This document shows positions 40,730-50,193 of a stretch of 64,000 nt of DNA, piece by piece (positions within the stretch are counted from its first letter, which is position 1; each line of letters starts with the position of its first letter). The notes under the pieces are model-generated. The model did no database searches. It had not been told where the DNA came from and saw only the letters and a list, made by a program, of their open reading frames with translations. Source of the DNA: Hippopus hippopus (Eukaryota; Mollusca; Bivalvia; Cardiida; Cardiidae); the NCBI GenBank assembly GCA_946811185.2, contig OX328112.1, positions 33,635,562 through 33,699,561 on the forward strand. Direction: 5' to 3'. The position numbers were made by a program, and so were the translations under genes.

Positions 40730-40990
40730 CATACTCATTCAGGGTCAGTGTTAGGCCTCTTTGTCCGACCCTGACCCGTTTAAATCTGTTTCTGTGTCAT
40801 ACTCTTCTGCGCAAAACGAAACTGACTTGGATAGTTGTCTTTTTGGTGACGGGCACTCTTTAATGAAGTGGCAAACACCCCCGCGTTGAAAACAAGTATT
40901 TGATTCCTTATTCCTTTTGGGGGATGCTGGTGACCTTTCGCGAGGACTTGACCACTTTCCACACGCTGCACTGCTTAAACAGACACTTTA
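40730..40990 (-). pseudogene. Gag nucleocapsid remnant
   Basis: A short frame upstream of the protease contains a mutated zinc knuckle (CFQRGG, then CHFIKEC) where CxxC and GH positions are altered. The rest of gag is missing between here and the primer-binding site at about 41,280. Confidence 0.5.
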
Positions 40991-41277
40991 AATGGACGAA
41001 ATTACTTGCAATCGGAGTTTATTTCAATTTGGACGAGTCTAAGTAAAGAACTTGGATGCTGCCGAGAAGTTGCGATTAAACCCGCACTCCAAAACCCCAC
41101 GTGGCTATCAAAAAAATTAATTTTTTTTTTTGCCGTTTGGGATATTTTTCAGAGTGTCCCGCGGAATTTCCCTATCGCTTTCTCTAATGCTTCCAAAATA
41201 TGTTCAAATTAGCACGTGTCCAGTTTAGAAAAATTTTCCGAAAAATTGCGAATTCCAAGCCGAAGTGTAACGTGGTT

Positions 41278-41295
41278 CAATTGCTCGCAGCGCCA
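41278..41295 (-). promoter_or_regulatory. Primer-binding site of the Gypsy element
   Basis: On the - strand TGGCGCTGCGAGCAATTG follows the 5' LTR end (41,309) after a short spacer. TGG at the start fits a tRNA 3' CCA end; the tRNA itself was not identified. Confidence 0.5.
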
Positions 41296-41308
41296 ATTAA
41301 AGAGAAAA

Positions 41309-41984
41309 TGGTCTCTATAAGAATAGATAAATAACAGTTGAGCCAGCAACTTACGGTATTTCTAGAGCGGGTCTTTAGAAATCCTGGCCGGCCAGTTTGT
41401 TAATGGGCTGCAAACTTTGTCCACGTCGGGAGCAGTCAGCAAAGGTGGGTTGTTCCACAAAGGAACGTCTATTAAGCTTGAGGTAGTGAAGTCAATTGAT
41501 TGAAATTGCGTTTATTTATCGTCGCCACCGGTTGCCCATATAGGCGACGCCCCCTGAAGGCTGTTAGTATTGTTACGGGGGATAGTGCAGATACAGGACG
41601 AAACCCATCTTAAGTTACGCCTGGTTCTTTTACGTGCTCGGTGTATAGCACCGTCACACGGGACCTCGGTTTAACGTCTCATCCGAAAGACAATTAGTAA
41701 TTTTAGGTGGCCAGCCGTGGGGATCGAACCCACAGCCTCCAAAGACTCGAAACATCACGTTCACGAGTCCTACGCTCTACCTATTGAGCTATGCGGGCTG
41801 GTAAAGTGAAGTCGAGTGCGGCCTGTCTTTGAGTCGTGCAAGCCTAGGTAAACACCTGCGCATGCTCAGGATGGGCAGCTGCCTTCTCATTGGATAATTC
41901 CAGTAGTTGTTTGTAAGCAACTCCTCGCCACCACTCGGGTAGACTCCGAGATCCGAAATGCTCCCGGAAAGTAATGATACCACA
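41309..41984 (-). repeat. 5' LTR, split by a tRNA-SINE
   Basis: Matches the other LTR at 31458-32735. The - strand start is TGTGGTATC at 41984. A SINE occupies about 41492-41803. Confidence 0.85.
41492..41803 (-). mobile_element. tRNA-headed SINE inserted in the 5' LTR
   Basis: On the - strand the head reads GCCCGCATAGCTCAATAGG, followed by a B box GGTTCGATCC, like a tRNA gene. The tail is 'attgattgaaattg' type. The LTR sequence AGTGAAGTC is present on both sides as target duplication. Confidence 0.85.
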
Positions 41985-42600
41985 CTATCAGATAGATCAA
42001 GTTTACGTTAGACAGTCGAGGCTCCGGAAGGGTACTCTATGATTATCCCAGGATCCCACTGCTTCTACGTTGGAACTTACGGGCCCTTGGACCAGATTTG
42101 GAGCACCAGTGCTTTACGATTTTGTGAATTTGACCGTACGGTACGGTGTGCAGGGTCTATGTTTTTTTGTTTTTTTTTTCAAAAGCATATGCAAAAAAAA
42201 ATCGAAATTTAACTCTAGTAGTTTTTGACGACGTAATCCCGTGGGAATTTCGCGACGACAAACAGTGGCGTTCACCGGTGAAATGTGGAACGATGTGGTC
42301 AGTGTAAATGTGTAAGTACAGATCGAAATTTGTGCTGGACACGATTTAGTAAGTTCATACAGGGATCGTATATACACATGTATATACATATACGATCCCT
42401 GGTTCATATGACTAGAATGCTTTGATCTTTCTACTTCAACGTTCCATTAATTGTATTTTGAGCTAAACTTCAATTTCTTGTGTTTCGATAAACTTGACCT
42501 TGACATCTACTTTCGGTTTGGAACTCTTTCGTTCCAAGTCATGTTTTTGTAGGTCAAGCGACTTTCTACTGATTCCTCAGATATTTTTACAACTTCTGTC
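41985..42600. other. No gene; one hairpin
   Basis: Only an inverted repeat at about 42360-42402 ('cagggatcgtatata' and inverse) stands out. The rest is unassigned. Confidence 0.4.
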
Positions 42601-42960
42601 ACCAACACGCATCTGAGGTATAATGAATTCTCAGATGCGTTGTCTGTGGACGGAGCTACGGGCGGTGTTCAAATCTGAGGAGCACTCCGGAGGTACCCCA
42701 GTACTACTGTTTCGACTCTGACAGATTCGCTGAGCGAGCTGGCCTGAGAAACGCAATAGTTATAGTCAGCTGAGACCCCGACCTCTTTAACTGTATCAAG
42801 AATTCCCAGCTGCATCATCTGTGGACGGAGCTATGGGTGGTGTTCAAGTCTGAGGAGCACTCTGGAGGTACCCCGTACTACTGTTTCGACTCTGACGGAC
42901 TCGCTGAACGAGCTGGCCTGGGGAACGTGATAGTTAAAGTCACTGAGTGATTTATTGTTG
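42600..42960 (+). repeat. Two copies of the rDNA-spacer-like 175-bp repeat
   Basis: Units are marked by 'ctgaggagcactc.ggaggtac' at about 42676 and 42851 and by 'actcgctgaacgagctggcctg'. They have the same orientation and high similarity as the array at 62590-64000, 20 kb away on the other side of the Polinton. Confidence 0.85.
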
Positions 42961-43576
42961 TAATTGGTCTCTGAATGTTTTACTGTCGGATCGTTAATCG
43001 GTTCAACATTGAAACTATCACGGACTAATTTGAAGTTGAATCAAAGGAAAAAAAAACTGAAACAATTTGCAGCTTCCAATTTGCTACTGTACAGAATTAC
43101 TTTAGGAGAACGTTGAAATAGATTTTAGTTAGTTTTATAAGCTAGTTATAGAAATAGAAGTGCAATACTTTGTTTTTAAACTTTGTATAGGTACATGTTT
43201 TTCTTACATTAGACAACTATGTTAAGGTAACTTACTAGCTGGTCATTAGAATTTTCATTACATTGTGCAATACTGCATTATTTGCAGTTAGGAAAAAGTT
43301 ATTTCTCCAATTCACTATTTTTATGTCTACTTTAATTTTTTTGTGTGTGAGGATGACAAGTTGTATAGTGTGACAGTTTTTTTTTGCACCTATTGTATTG
43401 ATATTTTTCCTCATCTGTATTTCTCCATCCACCTTCATTTTTTCATTGTATGTGAGGATAAGGAGTGGTATAGTGTGATAGTTTTTTATTTTTTGCACAT
43501 AGTTGTATTTATTACCCAACTTTGGTCTGGTGTTACAAAACTTGATTTGACAGTAGGATTTCCACAATCCTGTGGG
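42961..43576. other. Left flank of the Polinton, possibly leader of a gag element
   Basis: No protein is encoded. It includes a loose two-copy repeat near 43330-43510 ('tgtgaggata' and 'gtatagtgtga'). Since gag starts 86 bp right of the Polinton, this stretch may be the interrupted 5' leader or LTR of that element (inference). Confidence 0.35.
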
Positions 43577-43582
43577 CATAGT

Positions 43583-43612
43583 AGTAGATATTAATTTACC
43601 CTTTCCGGCTTA

Positions 43613-43649
<37 letters not shown>

Positions 43650-44032
43650 AAATTTTTTAAATTTTTTTGTTTTTTTGTTTTTTTTAAATTTTTAAATCCT
43701 CAAATTTAAAAAACAAAAATGTTGAAACTGGGTCAAAACGCTAATCAACACATCAATTGATGCCTCTAATCACTTAACCCACTGCTCTATTGCACGGCGG
43801 CCCCAGTCTACTAACTACTTTTACCCATCAACATCTGTTACGCATTGATGACTCAATGCATGATTCCCGGCACACATCACTTTACCAATTTGGTGTGTCA
43901 GTGAGTGACTGAGTGACTTGACTAATTGGCTAAGTAATACTACATATAATATGCATGGTCTGTATATTATATGCATAACATACTTATATGGATGAACCTA
44001 ACTATAATTCAATTATATGAATTTTATTTACT
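43583..44032 (+). repeat. Left terminal inverted repeat of the Polinton
   Basis: About 450 bp, matching 58958-59430 in inverse with very few differences apart from the length of the A/T homopolymer tract near 43612-43690. The last codons of the polymerase gene fall inside it. Confidence 0.95.
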
Positions 44033-47000
44033 TAGAATCCTATGACTCCCCCAAGCTAAAGTGTCAATCTTGCTCTCCAAAACAAACCTTTTATCATCAC
44101 TTGTCCCTAACGCTTTTTTGTTTAACTCCTCAGTATATATATCATGACACTTACTTCTTAAAACAGTCATCTTTCTATACTGGTCCTTTTCTGTAAACAA
44201 ACACTCTTTGTAATTATTAAAGTTTATCTCTTTCTTGATAACCGCTTTTTTAACACCTTTACATCTTTTGTCTTCCTTACCATTTAAAGTTTTATAAGCA
44301 TACATTTTTGCTCCTAAACCAACAAACTCAGTCATAATCTTACCACCTAACTCATCTTTAAACTTTCCAACTACTCTTGCATTACAATCATTTTTTAAGA
44401 AATGGTCTTTAGAATAATTGCTTGTATCAAACATTTCAAACACATCTTTTTCCATATCCTTATATAAATTTTTAGTTTCTATCTCAAGAATAAAACTATC
44501 TGTATCAGTATAACACATTCTAACCTTTTCACCATACTTATTTTTAAAGTAATTATAATAAGTTTTTTGCATATGTGTTTTACTAATATCTAAAATGCTT
44601 AATCCTGAGTAAATAGGTTTATTATATTTTAACTTAGTTTTTTTCATGTGTACCGCTACTAGGTTTTCATCAAATATTGTTGTGTGACTATAGTTTGGTT
44701 TTGCTACCAATTTCCTATAACTCTCTCCATTAGAAGCTAGTTCTATCGTTACTCTATTTCTCAAGTTTTCCATAGTCTTACCAAAGACTGAATTATTCAT
44801 CAACTTAAAGAAATCTTTCTCAAAATTATTTTTAGCTGCTTTTCTTAGTTCAGTGTTTGTATCAATATATGATTTAAGCCATAGGCTTTCCTCAAACTTG
44901 ATTCCTCGATGTATTTTAGTAATTTTTAAACCTAAATCAACACATGTTTTTAAAGCTTCATGATGAATAATATAATTCTTTTTATTATTTAAGTTTGGAA
45001 TAAGTTTTTCTACTTTTTTTATTTTTAAACGTTCAGGTGCTAAAGGAAAGTCATTGTGTAAATCATGTAACTCTTTAGGATATTCTAAATCTACTTCTAA
45101 TATACATGGTATTTTTTGCCAAATATCTAATTTTTTATTTGTCATCCATTTAAAACCATGTGTAGGAAGAGGGCAACTCATTGCCCAGGGGTAAAGGCTG
45201 TTTGCATCTATATATAATAAATATTTTGATGGTTTACTAGAATCATATAATTCACCCATATCCTCATTATTTGCTTTTGCATATCTTTTACTACACATAC
45301 TAACACCGCCTCTGATACCCTTTTCAACCATTAAAAGCATATCAACATCAGATAAAAGCTCTAGGTTTACTCCTGTTATTTTTAATGCTGCATCCCAAGC
45401 TAAACCAGGAGCAGTATAATACCAACTAGGGTCTAAGTCATAGTTTTCACGACAAACATCTCTAAAGTTTTCGAAAACATCCGCTAAAAGCAATACATCT
45501 ATTTTATTGTAAAGTTCTAAGTAATCCTTCAACGTTTTCATATTAAAAGCTTTCCAAACCTTTTGTGCATGAGTATAATCTTCATCCGTAATTCCTTCTT
45601 TGTTTAAACTCGAGTAAAATGCTTCTTTGGGTGGTAATTTCTCTTCTTTAAGTTTATCGAATGAATCAAGGTATTCATAAGGAAAAACTCCTTTTCTCCT
45701 AACCAATGGCAGCAGGTTTCTAGTGAAATATCTCGATAAAATTTTTAATTGACTTTCCTCTAAGTTGCTTGAAAGTTTATCTAAACTAGAACTCATAAAC
45801 TTAAAACTATCAAGGAATCTAATTTTATGGTTTATATTTTTTCCTACCCAAATGTCTTTACTAAAACTAATATATTTCTCTTCATTATTTGGAATACACT
45901 TAATCTTCCCATTAGATTTACCAAGGCATTTAATAAAAAGATGAGCGTCATATCCACTAAGATTATGAAGGTATACAGGTGTGAAGTTAGGATTTCTTGC
46001 TTTTAGATTGCATTCATTGTGCGCGGCGCCTCTATATTTACCTGTAAAATGACAATGGTCTTTTACTCTAAGATTATCTTTTGTAAACTTTCCACCACAA
46101 ATCCAACAATGTGTTTGTTGTGTATGTTTTATTTTTTCCTCTAATGTAATTTCAATAGGTTTTGGGTTTTGGTGATATTGTTGATGAATTTCTTGTATAT
46201 CATCTTTTAACCATTTTATAAAAACTTCCTCAGCATTTTCTCCAACATAACTTCTTTTTATAGGAGCACACACAGCATCGTCAAAACATTTTATAATATA
46301 GTAAAAACTACAAGGTACATGCTTTTGACGTTGTATAGTATAACTTTTTTCTGGGTTTGGTTGGCATGTGTGTATTGGTTTCAAAACACTTTCAAAATCA
46401 GCGTATACAACAAAGGGAACCTCAAGTTTTGTATAATGGTTTTCAAAAGCTAACATGGTACCTGGTTTTGGCATCTCTAAAGTAATAGGTTCGTGTTCAT
46501 TACAATATTGTTTATGTTTTTCCAAAAGTTCTTTACTACCAAAATGATTTAGACATTGTTTGCAATATTCTATACCACCATTGTTACTTACTTGTTTTCT
46601 CATTAAACTACTAAATTTTTTTATGAGGGCGTAGTGCATGTTTTCCTCATCTTTAATAAAAAGAAGGTCAATATGATTACTTTTTTCATCTTTTGTAAGC
46701 CTAAGAGGATAAATATATTCCTTTATTTCCTGATACCCATATACGTTTACACTAATTTCAGGATTTTGTTTTTCAAACTTATCGATACCCTTAAACGAAA
46801 CAGGACTCTCTATTCCATCCATGTTTAAACTACTTTCCTTCTTTTGCAAAGCCTTGTCAACTATTTCTGCATTATGCTTTTTAGAGTTTAACGCTCTTAA
46901 AACACACCATAAAAAGCATTTATCATCTTTATTTTTCATATTGATAACTGCTTTTTTGTTAACAATCCATTTTGGTAAAGGTAAGTAGCCATTAGCTCTT

Positions 47001-47596
47001 AAAGGAACATAAGCAGCTGTATGTAGTTCTAACCGCACTATACTTTCAAATGCCCAACCACTACCTTCTCTTTGGAACTTAGCTAAATTTTCTAAAACTT
47101 CATCTATCATTCTATTCAACAAATCCTCTATTTCTCCCCTGTTTAAATTTAAATGTTGACTACTATGAAAAGCACGTTCAGCAGGACCTTGGTTAATATC
47201 TGTTATTAACCGTAATTTACACCTAAGTACAAGTTTTACCTTTGTTTGTAAATTATTTTGAAAAGTGTTTATAAGAGGCATCCACGTTTCTGCGAAAAAT
47301 CTTTGTGGGCTATAATTTTCTCTACCCTCTATAACATGTTGAGTAGCATACTCTCTAAATGCGGACCGTCTAGCTCTAATCTCAAACGGTTGTATTGGAG
47401 GGTCATTTTCTCTAACATGTTCAACAATTTCATCCAACACTTGTGGTATCTGTTCTTCAGCTACATTATTAGTTAACCAATTACTAAAATTATTGATTCT
47501 TCGTTGAACCGGTTCAGGTATAACATTTGTTATAGCTCTTCTAACACCTGATGCAGCTCGTCTAGCTATATTTGAAATTCTATTAATCCAACTCAT
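44024..47596 (-). CDS. polB: Polinton protein-primed DNA polymerase B
   Basis: Family B replicative polymerase that copies the element, by protein priming in this family. The start at 47596 (MSWINRISN) is preferred to the in-frame 47641 because TATAAAAAAAAAATG immediately precedes it. In the 1,205-codon numbering from 47641: basic N-terminal region, a C2H2-like finger (CKQC ... HKQYC) near 365, exonuclease motifs YADFES (about 415), HNLSGYDAH (about 558) and YNKIDVLLLAD (about 713), with a zinc-binding endonuclease-VII-like insert (CWICGG ... DHCHFTGKYRGAAHNEC) near 512-540. Polymerase motifs are DANSLYP (about 812), LMNNSVFGK (about 947) and YTDTDS (about 1045). All catalytic residues are present and the frame is intact. 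Confidence 0.97.
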   Translation of the reverse strand: MSWINRISNIARRAASGVRRAITNVIPEPVQRRINNFSNWLTNNVAEEQIPQVLDEIVEHVRENDPPIQPFEIRARRSAFREYATQHVIEGRENYSPQRFFAETWMPLINTFQNNLQTKVKLVLRCKLRLITDINQGPAERAFHSSQHLNLNRGEIEDLLNRMIDEVLENLAKFQREGSGWAFESIVRLELHTAAYVPLRANGYLPLPKWIVNKKAVINMKNKDDKCFLWCVLRALNSKKHNAEIVDKALQKKESSLNMDGIESPVSFKGIDKFEKQNPEISVNVYGYQEIKEYIYPLRLTKDEKSNHIDLLFIKDEENMHYALIKKFSSLMRKQVSNNGGIEYCKQCLNHFGSKELLEKHKQYCNEHEPITLEMPKPGTMLAFENHYTKLEVPFVVYADFESVLKPIHTCQPNPEKSYTIQRQKHVPCSFYYIIKCFDDAVCAPIKRSYVGENAEEVFIKWLKDDIQEIHQQYHQNPKPIEITLEEKIKHTQQTHCWICGGKFTKDNLRVKDHCHFTGKYRGAAHNECNLKARNPNFTPVYLHNLSGYDAHLFIKCLGKSNGKIKCIPNNEEKYISFSKDIWVGKNINHKIRFLDSFKFMSSSLDKLSSNLEESQLKILSRYFTRNLLPLVRRKGVFPYEYLDSFDKLKEEKLPPKEAFYSSLNKEGITDEDYTHAQKVWKAFNMKTLKDYLELYNKIDVLLLADVFENFRDVCRENYDLDPSWYYTAPGLAWDAALKITGVNLELLSDVDMLLMVEKGIRGGVSMCSKRYAKANNEDMGELYDSSKPSKYLLYIDANSLYPWAMSCPLPTHGFKWMTNKKLDIWQKIPCILEVDLEYPKELHDLHNDFPLAPERLKIKKVEKLIPNLNNKKNYIIHHEALKTCVDLGLKITKIHRGIKFEESLWLKSYIDTNTELRKAAKNNFEKDFFKLMNNSVFGKTMENLRNRVTIELASNGESYRKLVAKPNYSHTTIFDENLVAVHMKKTKLKYNKPIYSGLSILDISKTHMQKTYYNYFKNKYGEKVRMCYTDTDSFILEIETKNLYKDMEKDVFEMFDTSNYSKDHFLKNDCNARVVGKFKDELGGKIMTEFVGLGAKMYAYKTLNGKEDKRCKGVKKAVIKKEINFNNYKECLFTEKDQYRKMTVLRSKCHDIYTEELNKKALGTSDDKRFVLESKIDTLAWGSHRILSK

Positions 47597-47676
47597 TTTT
47601 TTTTTATAAAGTAAATATAATTTTCTTAACCTATCTATCAAAAATTTTATTATATCTGCATATAAATATAATAAAA

Positions 47677-48015
47677 TTACTGAATGTTAATCCTATATTT
47701 ATCTTTCCAAACCCTTCCATTCCAATTCTCAATCGTTTGTGGGCAGCGGTCTATAAATTGACCTGCCTTATAAATCGATGGAAAGGTTTTTATTTCTCCA
47801 GTTTCAACATCCTCTAAACTAACTTTCTTAGGATTATACATAATAGTTTTTAATCTATCAAACTTAGAGTCTTTGCTTTTTTCTTTTTTAGGTGATTCAT
47901 TTGGGAACAATCCATGTTCTTTCACCAACTCAACTAAACGCTTTTTATCCCAGTATGAGTAGAAATTTATATTATTTTCTTTAAGAATTTTTTTTAAATC
48001 TGTAACCTTTATCAT
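47677..48015 (-). CDS. Small SAP-like plus NUMOD1-like DNA-binding protein
   Basis: 112 residues. The first 40 (VTDLKKILKENNINFYSYWD ... LVKEHGLF) look like a SAP-type helix-extension-helix. The C-terminal half (VSLEDVETGEIKTFPSIYKA, then ETIENW-like PQTIENWNGR, KDKYRI) resembles the NUMOD1 module found next to homing endonuclease domains, but no nuclease domain is attached. It is likely a nucleic-acid-binding accessory of replication or packaging (inference). It lies between major capsid and polymerase genes, co-directional, with the TATATAAAAATG start motif. Confidence 0.7.
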   Translation of the reverse strand: MIKVTDLKKILKENNINFYSYWDKKRLVELVKEHGLFPNESPKKEKSKDSKFDRLKTIMYNPKKVSLEDVETGEIKTFPSIYKAGQFIDRCPQTIENWNGRVWKDKYRINIQ

Positions 48016-48037
48016 TTTTATATAGAAAAGAAAAATC

Positions 48038-49327
48038 TTAATACACTACACTCATTTTATTTCCATCAGACTGGAAGTTAATTAACCTATCACTAATAAT
48101 AACAGCATATGCCTCTGTGTTCGCAAGCACATTTTCAGTAAAATGCGCTTTGATTTGGATATCAGTGACAGAGTATTTTAATCTCTCACTCTGTTTGGAA
48201 ACATCAAACAAAAACAAAGGATAAAGGGTTTTATAATCTGAGGGAGTAATGTTAGGGTTTGACACCATTTCATTCATGTTATACAACTTAGACCTAAATA
48301 GAGAAGCGTCACCATACACTCTACTAAATTGGTTCGCAACGAATGAAAGATTATAATCAACAGCGGGATATCTAGTAGAATTTAACGTAACATAAATATT
48401 TTTAACGTTTCTATGGTCAAATATAGCTGGATTTTGTTGTTGATTACCACTTTTACCAGTCTGAAAGCCAACAATGATAAAACGTGGCACTTCAGGTGAT
48501 GATTTGACAGAAAGTCTCCAGGTAAATGATGTTGACTCGGGAACCGCAATAGAGTCACACTGCCTCATTCTATATCCAACTGGTATTTTTTCTTTTTTCT
48601 CGATAATTTTATAAAGCTCCATCTTCTCTCTAAGTTCAGGTAGCACGTGTGGCATAAACCAAGATACACTAAGTAAATTAATTCTACCATCAGCAGGAGC
48701 AGCACCATCTCGAAAGACCGCATCATTATCATCATTTCTCGTTAATGTGAGAGTTTGCTTCATTCCGTACAATATCTTATCATAAACATCACAAAAACCA
48801 AATATATGTTTTAATGGAACTCTGAAGCTAAAGGTACCTCTTGGAAGAGGGTCATTAATAATATAATTTCTTCTTACAGCAAAACCAGTGTTATTAGCAG
48901 CAGCTGCTGCGGCTGCCGTATCTTTATACCAACATTGATTTAACCCTTGTGATTTAGAGAAATCATCTGGATATTTTAACAAACCAAGCATTGTAGTAGC
49001 CTGGCCAGGATACAATACGGATTCAATCTCCATACCCGAAAGTTGATACTTAATATTTTTAAAAAGATACATGAGACCATTGTTTGTTAAAGAAATATTA
49101 GTGTTAGCATCGTAAACTGCTCCAGTATCACTTCTTACTAATTCACCTACAATAAGTAAATAACTCTCACTAGGATGAGTAAAAATATGTTGAGTCTCAA
49201 TGTTAATCCTAATTTCTCCTCCTGAGTTGTTGAGATTGGTACCGGTGATTGGTTCATACTCATGGTGTTCATACTCATCAATACTATCATCTTTTAAAAT
49301 TGGTTCGGTGATTTTTAAAATGTCCAT
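48038..49327 (-). CDS. mcp: Major capsid protein, double jelly-roll
   Basis: 429 residues; the length, position and hydrophilic beta-rich sequence match Polinton major capsid proteins, which form icosahedral capsids as trimers of two jelly-rolls. Recognisable stretches are NLNNSGGEIRINIE near the N-terminus, GLMYLFKNIKYQLSG, NPAIFDHRNVKNIYVTLNS and the C-terminal TPSDYKTLYPLFLFDVSKQ. An Ala-rich loop (about residues 138-145) is unusual. The start is set by TATTATAAAATG. The frame is intact. Assignment is by family recognition, without a structural comparison. Confidence 0.85.
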   Translation of the reverse strand: MDILKITEPILKDDSIDEYEHHEYEPITGTNLNNSGGEIRINIETQHIFTHPSESYLLIVGELVRSDTGAVYDANTNISLTNNGLMYLFKNIKYQLSGMEIESVLYPGQATTMLGLLKYPDDFSKSQGLNQCWYKDTAAAAAAANNTGFAVRRNYIINDPLPRGTFSFRVPLKHIFGFCDVYDKILYGMKQTLTLTRNDDNDAVFRDGAAPADGRINLLSVSWFMPHVLPELREKMELYKIIEKKEKIPVGYRMRQCDSIAVPESTSFTWRLSVKSSPEVPRFIIVGFQTGKSGNQQQNPAIFDHRNVKNIYVTLNSTRYPAVDYNLSFVANQFSRVYGDASLFRSKLYNMNEMVSNPNITPSDYKTLYPLFLFDVSKQSERLKYSVTDIQIKAHFTENVLANTEAYAVIISDRLINFQSDGNKMSVVY

Positions 49328-49379
49328 TTTATAATAACAATTATAATTTTAAATGAAATAAAAATTATAATTGTGTTAC

Positions 49380-49736
49380 TTAAATTTCTAACCAAAGCTG
49401 GGGAAAAGACTTATTTTTATCATTAACAAACACACCTTGAAGTTTAATGCTTTTTGTGATATCCAGTTTAGTTTTAGGATAAACTCTATTACCATATACA
49501 AGTGTTATTTCAGGTATACCCCAATTTTGTAAATATTCATTCACCTTTTCCTCAATCTCTTTCATCTTGATTATCTTTTCAGGAGATAACTTCACAACAA
49601 CTTTTTTATAACCATATTTCGTTTTATTAATTTCGAGGATTTCACAATCTTCTATGTTTAAAGAACCACCTACTATAGTAATACAACTAGTATTATATTT
49701 TTCATAAAATACACGATTAAATTTTAATTCTGACAT
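49380..49736 (-). CDS. Uncharacterised 118-residue Polinton protein
   Basis: Not recognised with certainty. It is compact, beta-rich, lysine-rich and without signal or membrane segment. The C-terminal LQGVFVNDKNKSFPQLWLE has the look of OB-fold single-strand DNA-binding proteins of large DNA viruses, but this is weak. It lies between the major capsid and the pVI-like genes in the same direction and has the start-proximal TATAAAAAAAGATAATG. Confidence 0.6.
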   Translation of the reverse strand: MSELKFNRVFYEKYNTSCITIVGGSLNIEDCEILEINKTKYGYKKVVVKLSPEKIIKMKEIEEKVNEYLQNWGIPEITLVYGNRVYPKTKLDITKSIKLQGVFVNDKNKSFPQLWLEI

Positions 49737-49789
49737 TATCTTTTTTTATAAGTAATATAATTTCTTTAACTTATTTTTATTTTTTTTCT

Positions 49790-50188
49790 TCATACTGTTT
49801 TAATACCTGCCCCACTGTTTAATCTTTTAACTAAGTCTTGAATAGCAATGGCGCTTCCATCTATTAATGTGCTAATGTTTTGCGTTTTAGGAGTATCAGG
49901 GGGTGGAGGTGTTGCGTTATATTTTTGTAAAATTTGCTTCGATTTTGGTGTCAAAGCTTTCGTAACTAATTTTTTTCCTACATCTACAGCTGCACTTTTT
50001 CCAACCTCTAAAGCTTTCTTTGCACCTTCCTTAGCTACACTCTTTCCTACATCAAGGGCAGAAGACGCAATTTGTTTAGCTGCACTACTAGTAAAAAGCC
50101 TCGCTAAAAAGTTAGCAACACTATCAAAGATTCCGGCACCACCGTATGAATACCTTTTTTTAAATCCGTGTTTTTTAGTGATTATCAT
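49790..50188 (-). CDS. Small virion protein, pVI/membrane-active type
   Basis: 132 residues. A short basic N-terminus is followed by GGAGIFDSVANFLARLFTS, a predicted amphipathic helix, then an Ala/Lys heptad-like region (about 45-80) and a Pro-rich stretch. This pattern is that of adenovirus pVI-like minor capsid proteins, which disrupt membranes after release by the viral protease. Glycine-containing sites such as YGGAG could be protease sites. The function is inference from architecture and location among capsid genes. Confidence 0.55.
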   Translation of the reverse strand: MIITKKHGFKKRYSYGGAGIFDSVANFLARLFTSSAAKQIASSALDVGKSVAKEGAKKALEVGKSAAVDVGKKLVTKALTPKSKQILQKYNATPPPPDTPKTQNISTLIDGSAIAIQDLVKRLNSGAGIKTV

Positions 50189-50193
50189 CTTTT

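Larger units (their letters stand above)
31458..41984 (-). mobile_element. Ty3/Gypsy LTR retrotransposon with extra TatD-nuclease ORF
   Basis: Read on the - strand: 5' LTR (41,309-41,984), primer-binding site, gag remnant, retropepsin, RT and RNase H, integrase, PHD finger, a third ORF (C2H2 finger plus TatD-type nuclease), purine tract and 3' LTR (31,458-32,735). Each LTR is about 355-365 bp once nested insertions are removed. Both begin TGT and share 'cgccaccactcgggtagact' and 'gtccacgtcgggagcagtca'. The pol region is broken by stops, frameshifts and deletions, and most of gag is gone, so this copy is dead. The env-like slot is occupied by the nuclease ORF. Confidence 0.85.

Noticed and set aside
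43612..43690. Long T tract as a possible poly-A tail of a retroposon
   Set aside because: It is mirrored at 59305-59400 and belongs to the Polinton terminal inverted repeat.
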